Part shown: positions 10,408 to 18,000 of the stretch, piece by piece
Layout: each line of letters starts with the position of its first letter
Position numbering within the stretch: the stretch's first letter is position 1
DNA from: an uncultured Acidobacteriota bacterium
GTDB taxonomy: Bacteria; Acidobacteriota; Blastocatellia; Pyrinomonadales; Pyrinomonadaceae
Length of the DNA: 35,461 nucleotides
Assembly (NCBI GenBank): GCA_902826795.1
Contig: CADEGD010000046.1
Location: 1 to 35,461, forward strand
Direction of reading: 5' to 3'
Notes under the pieces: model-generated
The model's database searches: none
The model's input: only the letters and a program-made list of their open reading frames with translations
What the model was told of the DNA's origin: nothing
Made by a program: the position numbers and the translations under genes

Positions 10408-12975
10408 ATGAACGAACTACGATCTAACATGACCGCCGCTTTCTCGCCTGCGAATTTTGAGGCCCAGCTTGAGACGGTCGAAACAGCGACTGATGGGATC
10501 TACGTGATGCCTGCATCCGTGGCCCAGCAACGCTTCTGGATCCTCGATCAGCTTGAGCCTGGAAACACATCGCTTAACATGCCGCTTGCGTTGTCGCTTT
10601 CAGGCAGTTTGGATGTCGAAGTGCTGGAACGAACGCTGAACGAGATAGTCGCGAGGCATGAAGTTTTACGCACGACTTTTTCACGCGAGAACGGAAAAAC
10701 GGTTCAAATTATTGCGTCGAATAAAAGAGCCGCATTCGATCTGGTAGATCTTAGCGAACACGCCGATAAAGACAGCGAGGCAGATCGGATCAAGATCGAC
10801 GAAGCTCATCACTCGTTCGATCTGGTAAAAGGCCCATTGTTTAGGGCGAAGCTTATCCGGTTGGAGGCAAAGAGCCACATACTTCTGCTCACGCTGCATC
10901 ACATCATTTGCGATGGCTGGTCCAACGGGGTGCTGGTGCGTGATATCGGCGGGATCTACGACGCCTTCTCGAAGGGCATCAACTCTCCTTACGACGAACT
11001 TCCCATACAGTATGCCGACTTCGCCGCGTGGCAGCAGGAGTGGCTGACGGGTGATGATTTCGAGGGCCAGCTCGAATATTGGAAAGAACAGTTGGGAACC
11101 GAACTTCCGGCCCTTGAGGTTCCGACGGATCGTCCTAGAAACAACAACCGAGTTTCGTTTGGCGACATTGAGTCTCTCCTTCTTCCGGCGGCCTTGGATC
11201 GGGCGATCAAGGCCCTTAGCCAACGCGAGGAAGTTACGCCATACATGGTATTTCTGGCGGCGCTGAATATACTGCTCCATCGGTATTGCGGCGAAGAAAA
11301 TATTCTTGTGGGTTCACCGACGGCGAACAGGCAACACGGCGAAACCGAAGGATTGATCGGAGTTTTTGCCAACACACTCCTGCTGAAAACAAAACTTTCA
11401 GGGGAAATGACTTTCGCTGAGCTGCTTCAGAGGGTGAAGGAAACTTCTCTGGGAGCATTCAGCAACCAGACCCTTCCTTTCGAAAAGCTTGTAGAAAACC
11501 TGCGGCCCTCGGTGAACGGAAAAAGGGGAGGCCAACTGCTGCAGGTGATGTACATCTTTCAGACGGCCTTCATGCAGCCGGTGGAACTTGAAAACTTGTC
11601 GATCACGCCGATCCGTTCGGTTAGCCCGGGTTCGATATTCGAGCTTTCTCTAGGCGTCGTTGAACGAGCGGAAGGTACACGGTTGCAACTTGAGTACAAC
11701 ACCGATCTGTTCAACGCGGAAACCGTGCGATTCATGCTTGAGGATATGCGTACGATCCTGCAAGCCGCCGTGCTCGAAACCGACCGGTCTATTTCGGAAA
11801 TGCTTCCGTGGACGACTCCTTTGAGATCTGGCAAAGACGCGAATGCGCAGAACGCTTCGGTCACGGATCTATCTCCAGCAGCGAAACCCGCGATCATCGT
11901 TTCGGGTAATCAACAGATCGAAGAGGAGCTGACAAAGATCTGGCAAGATGTACTTCATCTTGACTCCGCAGATCCAGACGCAGACTTTTTCGAGGTCGGC
12001 GGACACTCCCTTCTGGCTGCTCAACTTTTCGACGAAATATCCAAGAAACTTGGTATCGAACTTCCACTTGCGACTCTTTTTACTTCAAGCACGATCTCAA
12101 AACTTGCGAAGGTGATCGGGCAGCATAAGCCAAAAGACGTATGGACTTCGCTGGTTCCAATAAACGCCAATGGCTCGAAGCCGCCGCTTTTCCTGATGCA
12201 TGCCGCCGGCGGAAACGTTCTCTTCTATAAAGATCTGGCGGCCCGATTGGGGCCAAATCAACCGTGCTATGGAATGCAGGCCGTCGGCCTTAGCGGACAT
12301 CAATCCGCATATGACCGGATCGAGGACATGGCGGCCCATTACATAAAAGAAATTCGAAACGTACAGCCCGAAGGGCCTTACTATTTAGGCGGATCCTCCG
12401 TCGGAGGCCTTATCGCGTACGAAGCCGCTATACAGCTTACGGAAAGTGGGCACGAGGTCGACCTTGTCTTCATGTTCGATACAGGAGCTCCCGGCTATCC
12501 GGTGAAGGTGAGCAAGAAGTCGAAAACCGTAACAAAGGCCGTCGGCCTCTTGGATCGTCTGCATCACCATGTCGAGTCTATTTCGTTATTGGAATCCGGG
12601 AAGCGGTGGGGGTATTTCGCAGCCAAGATGACGAAGGCCCGCAATCAGGTCCGTCGAACCTATCTTCAAACCAGAAGGAAGTTGAAACGCAGCGTACTGG
12701 AAGGGTTGGGCCGTCCGCTGCCTGACGCGCTGGCCATAACTCAAAACGCGATCGCGGTCGGTGTAAAAGCTTACGATCCGAAGCAATACGACGGGCATGT
12801 TTTGTTGTTTCGAGCAACCAGACAAATGCGAGGGATTCAGCGTGACGACACCTTGGGCTGGTCGAAATTTGTGACAGGGAATTTGGAGATCCACGAAGTG
12901 AAGGGTGACCACGGCAGTCTTGTCACGGAACCGCGTGTTCGTTTCTCGGCGTCTGTATTAAAGGAGCGACTGTAG
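10408..12975 (+). CDS. NRPS terminal protein without an adenylation domain: C-PCP-TE
   Basis: This 855-residue protein has a full condensation domain (about 30-465, HHIICDG at 164-170), a linker of roughly 35 residues, a PCP (GGHSL, Ser534) and a thioesterase (about 580-855). The TE shows GGSSVGG with likely nucleophile Ser664, Asp691 (MFDTGAP) and a late GDHGS His. An A domain of about 500 residues would normally sit between C and PCP; here there is none, and the reading frame is unbroken, so this is a real architecture and not a frameshift. The PCP must be loaded in trans, or the domain set condenses a free or foreign acceptor before release. It begins 12 bases after the PKS-NRPS stop and is its probable partner. 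The PCP-TE half closely resembles the end of the NRPS at 15065-20677. The ATG at 10408 has a weak Shine-Dalgarno; 10429 is an alternative. Confidence 0.92.
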   Translation: MNELRSNMTAAFSPANFEAQLETVETATDGIYVMPASVAQQRFWILDQLEPGNTSLNMPLALSLSGSLDVEVLERTLNEIVARHEVLRTTFSRENGKTVQIIASNKRAAFDLVDLSEHADKDSEADRIKIDEAHHSFDLVKGPLFRAKLIRLEAKSHILLLTLHHIICDGWSNGVLVRDIGGIYDAFSKGINSPYDELPIQYADFAAWQQEWLTGDDFEGQLEYWKEQLGTELPALEVPTDRPRNNNRVSFGDIESLLLPAALDRAIKALSQREEVTPYMVFLAALNILLHRYCGEENILVGSPTANRQHGETEGLIGVFANTLLLKTKLSGEMTFAELLQRVKETSLGAFSNQTLPFEKLVENLRPSVNGKRGGQLLQVMYIFQTAFMQPVELENLSITPIRSVSPGSIFELSLGVVERAEGTRLQLEYNTDLFNAETVRFMLEDMRTILQAAVLETDRSISEMLPWTTPLRSGKDANAQNASVTDLSPAAKPAIIVSGNQQIEEELTKIWQDVLHLDSADPDADFFEVGGHSLLAAQLFDEISKKLGIELPLATLFTSSTISKLAKVIGQHKPKDVWTSLVPINANGSKPPLFLMHAAGGNVLFYKDLAARLGPNQPCYGMQAVGLSGHQSAYDRIEDMAAHYIKEIRNVQPEGPYYLGGSSVGGLIAYEAAIQLTESGHEVDLVFMFDTGAPGYPVKVSKKSKTVTKAVGLLDRLHHHVESISLLESGKRWGYFAAKMTKARNQVRRTYLQTRRKLKRSVLEGLGRPLPDALAITQNAIAVGVKAYDPKQYDGHVLLFRATRQMRGIQRDDTLGWSKFVTGNLEIHEVKGDHGSLVTEPRVRFSASVLKERL

Positions 12976-12980
12976 TTTTT

Positions 12981-14129
12981 TTGAGTTTGTTGTCGGTTAA
13001 GAAAGGCGAAGATCAAGGGCGGTTCGATCTCGGGTACGCGCCGGCTCTTGACGGGTTGCGAGGCGTTTCGATCTTGGCGGTGATCGCGTTCAACAGCCAC
13101 ATGGGCCTGTCGGGCGGATTCCTCGGGGTAAACATTTTCTTTGTATTGAGTGGGTTTCTGATTACCACACTTCTGTGTCAAGAGTTTCTTCGCAATTCAA
13201 AGATCAGCCTGAAAAATTTCTATTTGCGAAGGGCTCTTCGATTACTTCCTGCCCTTTCTGCTTTGATAATTGCCTGTGTTGTTTACGCGGTTGTCTTTCA
13301 GTCAAAAGATCAGGCAACGGTGACGCTAAAGGGAGTTTTATACACTCTTTTCTATGTCGCGAACTGGGCTCAGGTTCCACCAAATCTTCCGGGTATCGGA
13401 GCGCTCAGCCATGCGTGGTCGCTGTCGGTCGAAGAGCAGTTCTATATCATTTGGCCGTTAATCCTGATCGGGTTGATACACCTAAAAAGCAGACTCTTTG
13501 CTTTCTCGATCTTGGGACTGGCGATCCTCGCTTCTGTTGCCGTGAATGTGTGGATGTGGCACGCAGAAGTTCCATATCTCAGAATGTATTTCGGTACCGA
13601 TACGAAGGCCAATGAGATCCTCATCGGCTGCGTGGCCGGACTGTTGATTTCTGGCGGGCACCTTAAACAATCCGTGTGGCTAAAGTCCATTGTGCATCCA
13701 CTTGCCTTGGTCGGGTTAGGTTTCATTCTAATTTCTTTTGTAGTCCTGAGGCACGATCAATGGTTCGTTTACAACGGCGGCTTTACGCTGGTTGCGGTGC
13801 TGTCGGGAGTACTGATCATTGATGTGCTGCTTTTCCCGTCCGTAGTGTCGCGTTGCCTTCAGTTCTCGCCGTTGGTGTGGATCGGGAAAATCTCATACGG
13901 ACTTTATCTCTGGCATTTTCCGATCTTTGAAGCCTCACGGAAGTTTCTCGAGGCGCGTGTAGGCCCGATCTTTGCTTCGATCTTAGGTTTCACAATGACG
14001 CTGCTGATCGCAACGGCGTCTTACTATTTACTAGAACGGCCTTTTCTAAGCCTCAAGAAAAGATTTGAATCAACCGAACCTGCAAAACTCGCGACGGCAA
14101 ACTATCCGTCGCAGATGGCAAGTGTTTGA
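12981..14129 (+). CDS. Membrane-bound acyltransferase 3 family (OafA/YrhL-like)
   Basis: This 382-residue polytopic inner-membrane protein has the acyltransferase-3 signature: ALDGLRG near residue 22, His40 followed by GLSGGFLGVNIFFVLSGFL, then FYLRRALRLLP, and further on AWSLSVEEQFYIIWP. About ten hydrophobic segments are visible. Family members O-acetylate or otherwise acylate sugars of O-antigen, exopolysaccharide and macrolides from an acyl-CoA donor. Here it lies 5 bases after the C-PCP-TE gene and 7 bases before the PPTase gene, so it belongs to the assembly-line operon and could acylate the peptide product or a sugar attached to it. The start is TTG at 12981 (TTGs at 12987 and 12990 are alternatives); no in-frame ATG precedes the conserved N-terminus. 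AAGGAG at 12961-12966 is the nearest Shine-Dalgarno and is rather far upstream. Confidence 0.9.
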   Translation: MSLLSVKKGEDQGRFDLGYAPALDGLRGVSILAVIAFNSHMGLSGGFLGVNIFFVLSGFLITTLLCQEFLRNSKISLKNFYLRRALRLLPALSALIIACVVYAVVFQSKDQATVTLKGVLYTLFYVANWAQVPPNLPGIGALSHAWSLSVEEQFYIIWPLILIGLIHLKSRLFAFSILGLAILASVAVNVWMWHAEVPYLRMYFGTDTKANEILIGCVAGLLISGGHLKQSVWLKSIVHPLALVGLGFILISFVVLRHDQWFVYNGGFTLVAVLSGVLIIDVLLFPSVVSRCLQFSPLVWIGKISYGLYLWHFPIFEASRKFLEARVGPIFASILGFTMTLLIATASYYLLERPFLSLKKRFESTEPAKLATANYPSQMASV

Positions 14130-14136
14130 GATAGAA

Positions 14137-14928
14137 ATGTTCAGCAGCAGTTCATCAGCCCGCCGAGCCCTGGAGACGACTACAAGCATCTCGCATCGCG
14201 GTTGGAAAACCTCTTCCGAGCCGAATTCATTAGCGACAGGTGATGTCGATGTTTGGAAGGTAGAGCTTGACCGCGACGACGAAAGTACGGCATCACTGAT
14301 TGAAAGTCTATCCTCAGATGAGATAGAGCGGGCGAACAGATTTGTCTTTGCAAAGGACAGAAACCGTTTTATTGCTTGCCGGGCCGAACTGCGAAATATC
14401 ATGGGCGGATATCTGGGGATCGAACCGCAGAAGATAAGGTTTTCGGTCCGGAAATACGGAAAGCCTTACCTTTCTACGCCGTCCGATCCGATACGTTTCA
14501 ATGTCTCGCATTCCAAAGACGTCGCCGTCATTGCTGTCGCGTTTGATCGAGAGATCGGAGTAGATCTCGAATTCATCAATCAGAATTTCGACGTTTTCAG
14601 CGTTGCGCCAAGCATATTTCCGGCAGAAGAGGTGTCCCGGATGAGGACTCTTCCGAGAAATGAGCTGGTTGAACATTTCTTTGGAGGCTGGACTCGGAAA
14701 GAAGCACTGCTGAAAGCGTTCGGCGACGGGCTGTCCAGCCCTGAGGAACTTCAATTGGCGGTCGCGAACCTTAGCCTCTCTAAGATGGCATTTAAGACCT
14801 TTGCCGCAGGTCGATCAAGGGAATGGTCGTTGAGAACGTTTCGGATTAACGACGACTTCGAATGTGCTCTCGCACACGAGGGCCCGATCGAAAATTTCCG
14901 TTTTTGGAAGCTGAAAGCTAATGCATGA
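14137..14928 (+). CDS. 4'-phosphopantetheinyl transferase, Sfp type
   Basis: This 263-residue enzyme transfers 4'-phosphopantetheine from CoA to the conserved Ser of carrier domains. It shows the family motifs FNVSHSKD, IGVDLE (Mg-binding acidic residues) and WTRKEALLKAFG (the WxxKEA motif). Its length suits the Sfp/two-lobed class. Within this window its substrates would be the five carrier domains of the NRPS/PKS proteins. The frame is open upstream to 14065, but that would overlap the acyltransferase gene by 65 bases; the ATG at 14137, seven bases after the upstream stop, is preferred. The first ~25 residues from 14137 are Ser-rich and poorly conserved in appearance, so a later start cannot be excluded. 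Confidence 0.94.
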   Translation: MFSSSSSARRALETTTSISHRGWKTSSEPNSLATGDVDVWKVELDRDDESTASLIESLSSDEIERANRFVFAKDRNRFIACRAELRNIMGGYLGIEPQKIRFSVRKYGKPYLSTPSDPIRFNVSHSKDVAVIAVAFDREIGVDLEFINQNFDVFSVAPSIFPAEEVSRMRTLPRNELVEHFFGGWTRKEALLKAFGDGLSSPEELQLAVANLSLSKMAFKTFAAGRSREWSLRTFRINDDFECALAHEGPIENFRFWKLKANA

Positions 14929-14959
14929 ACCGTTTAATTCACAAGGACGCTTCATGCAT
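14921..14959 (+). other. 9-bp perfect inverted repeat at the end of the PPTase gene
   Basis: ATGCATGAA (14921-14929, covering the PPTase stop codon) is the exact reverse complement of TTCATGCAT (14951-14959), with a 21-base loop. No run of T directly follows the second arm, so it is not a standard intrinsic terminator. It may be an mRNA hairpin, a protein-binding site or chance. Confidence 0.3.
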
Positions 14960-15064
14960 CGACAGTATTTTGCAGGCATCGTTTCACTGCGATTGGAAAA
15001 CCATAGGTTTGGTTTTTGAGAAAGTCGCCCCACTAGTTAACCCGACTTAAGCACGTCTCTATCA
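14929..15064 (+). promoter_or_regulatory. 136-base intergenic gap before the third NRPS; possible promoter/leader
   Basis: This is the longest non-coding stretch in the window. It holds the second arm of the inverted repeat and AT-rich patches (for example around 15011-15021 and 15031-15050), but I find no convincing -35/-10 pair with proper spacing and no riboswitch I recognise. It is the most likely place for a promoter internal to the cluster, because all neighbouring junctions are overlaps or a few bases. Confidence 0.3.
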
Positions 15065-18000
15065 ATGGTAGTTCGAAAAGAAATAGATAGGTTCTCTTCC
15101 GCAATCATCGGACATGGGTCGCTTCCAATTCGCTGCGCCGAGATCCTCGTCGGAAAAGCGCATGCTGTAGATGCGATCGTCTCGAGCGACGAAAGCGTGA
15201 TTCAGTGGGCAGACGAAAATTCGATCAGATGCTTTGAGTCCGTCGAAGATTATCGAGATGGCTTTAGCGGATCCGTAGACTACCTATTTAGCATCAATAA
15301 CGAGCACATACTGACCAAGGAGATCCTTGAAACCGCATCAAAACAGGCATTTAATTATCACGACTCACTGCTTCCGTCTTACGCCGGCACACACGCAACT
15401 TCGTGGGCACTCCTAAATGGCGAAAAATCGCATGGCGTTTCATGGCATCTGATCGTCGATAAGGTCGATGCCGGTGATATTGCCAAGCAAGGCGTAGTCG
15501 CGATCTCCGACCAAGATACCGCTTTTTCGTTAAACACAAAATGCTTTGAGGCGGCTGTAAAGACCTTTGAAGAACTCGTCGAAGACTTAGGTTGCGGTCG
15601 ACTGGATCTAGTAAAACAAGACTCAGATGGTCGCTCCTTCTTTCCGCGTTTCAAGCGTCCGCCCAACGTCTGCGTCATTAGTTGGAACTCTTCGGCAAAA
15701 GAGATAGCACGGCTCGTCCGAGCCCTCGACTTCGGCGATCATCCGAACGAACTCGGAAAGGCGAAGCTTTCGGTCGGAACTGATTTCTTTGTAGTAAATG
15801 AAATCGAGGTTCTTGACTCGCGTCCAACGGGCTGCCCGGGAACGATTGTCCGTGTCGATCACGACTCATTGCAAATTAGTGCTTGCGACGCAGATGTCGT
15901 GATCAGATCAATATCGACGGTAGACGGCCTTGCCATTGCAATTGCAGATCTTCGCCAGCGAGCAGATCTTCGAGAAGGACAAGTGCTCCAGGGCTTAGAA
16001 GAAGCCACGGCCGGGTCAATCGATGAGTTGATAAAACAAACAGCGGCGGCCGAGCGCTACTGGGTCGATAAATTGGCTGCGGCGAACCGGGTTGCTGTAC
16101 CGTATGCGCGTAAGGGCTCGTTGGATGATACGGTCGATTACAACGTGTGCGAATTTGAGCTGCCGACGGAGTTTCTCGCGACAGTCGATCAAGCTGCTCT
16201 GGGGTCCAAGTTGCTGGGAGCATTTGGTGCTCTGCTTTCACGGCTTTCCGGTCAAGGCCGGTTCTCCATCGGATACAAGGCGCAGGATCTGGATGAGAAA
16301 AATCCCTATCTGAGCGGTTTGTTCGCAACGACCCTGCCGTTAGAGATCACTGTCGATGATCGGGCACCTTTGCAGGACTTGGTGAGCTCCGTTGAGCGGG
16401 AAGTTTTTGAGGCGAGGCGTAGAAAAACTTATCTGCGTGACGCGGCGATGCGATATCCGAGCCTTGTCTCCGACGACGCTATCTCGAACATCAGCTGGCC
16501 GGTGACTTTTTCGGAGTTGGATGGTATCGAAACCCACCTCGCATCTGTGGACGGCGATCTGACGCTCGCGTTGTCGAACGGCAGATGCTACTGGATATTC
16601 AGTTCGTCTCTGGAGGTTAAAGATGTCGAGGTGCTTTCCGGCCAAATGACGCTGCTGCTGCTAAAAAGTCTTGTGGCAGATGAGATTTCGCCTGTCGGAA
16701 GCCTTCCGCTAATGAACGCCGACCAGATCAGCCGACTTTTCGAGAGTTGGAGAGGTGAATCGGTCGAGTACCCGTCGGAACAGTGTCTACACCGGCTTTT
16801 TGAACAGCGTGCGGAGCAGACGCCGGACGCTATTGCGGCCGTTTTTGAAGACGAGCAGGTTTCATACGCCCAGCTTGATCGAAGAGCGAACCAGCTAGCG
16901 AACTACCTGCTGGCAAGCGGGTTGGTTTCAGGGGAGCCAGTAGGAATCGCCACCGAGCGGACGATCGAAATGATAGTAGCCGCATTGGGCGTAATGAAGA
17001 CGGGCGGTTTCTACATTCCGATCGACCCGTTAGGCCCGTCGGAGCGACTAAATTATGTCGTAGGCGATGCGGACTTGTCGGTCGTGCTTTCGCAAGAAAA
17101 ATACGCTGAAGATTTACGGCGAAGTTTCCCGCATGTTATTTGCTTCGACACGGACTCAGCAAGCATTGCCGCTTTCGAGGATTCGCGGCCGACTGCGGAA
17201 ACGTCGAGCGAAAAACCAGCCTACGCGATCTACACGTCGGGCTCGACAGGGAAACCAAAAGGTGTTTTGATCTCGCATCGTTCCTTGGTTAACCATGCGG
17301 TCGCTATATCGAGGCGCTACGAGCTTAGTCTGTCCGACAGGGTTTTACAGTTTGCCAATTTTAGTTTCGATGTTGCGGCGGAGGAAATATTTCCAACGCT
17401 CCTTTCCGGCGCCGCCGTCGTGATCTTGCCGCCCGCCACTCAAAGTTCATTAGCCAGGTTTTCCGAATTTTTGACAGAGCAATGCGTTTCAGTGGTCAAC
17501 CTGCCCGTTTCCTACTGGAGAGAATGGACCGCGTTCATGAGCGGAAAAGACTACGGCATGCCCAGTACGGTTCGACTCATTGTAACGGGAAGCGAGCGCG
17601 TTTATGCCGAAGACTATAACTCGTGGCGACGAATCGCCGGGCCAAACGTCAGATGGTTGAATGCATACGGCCTCACCGAAACAACAATAACTTCCATGGT
17701 GTTCGAGCCGCCTGATCGAGAAGAGGAACTCGGTCTAGTACCCATCGGGAAACCGATCGACAATACACACGTTTACGTTCTCGACAAGAATCTGCAGCCA
17801 GTACCTTTGGGAGTTCCGGGAGAGCTTTACATTGGCGGTGACTGTGTTGGCATAGGCTATCTAAACAGGCCGGAATTGACTGCCGAAAGATTCGTTTCGA
17901 ATCACCTCAACGAAACGGCTGCTTCCGTTCTATATCGAACCGGCGATCGCGTCCGAACTCTTCCGGACGGTAATATTGAGTTCCTCGACCGTGTCGACAA

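Noticed and set aside
10408..12975. Frameshift or deletion as the reason for the missing A domain
   Set aside because: The frame is continuous, the C-PCP linker has normal length, and no A-domain remnant motif is seen; an in-frame ancestral loss cannot be excluded but there is no scar.
14065..14136. Extended N-terminus for the PPTase
   Set aside because: It would overlap the acyltransferase gene by 65 bases and adds an Arg/Gln-rich stretch with no family similarity.
14950..14975. Inverted repeat as an intrinsic terminator
   Set aside because: The 21-base loop and lack of a T-run directly after the second arm do not fit; TTTT appears only about nine bases later.
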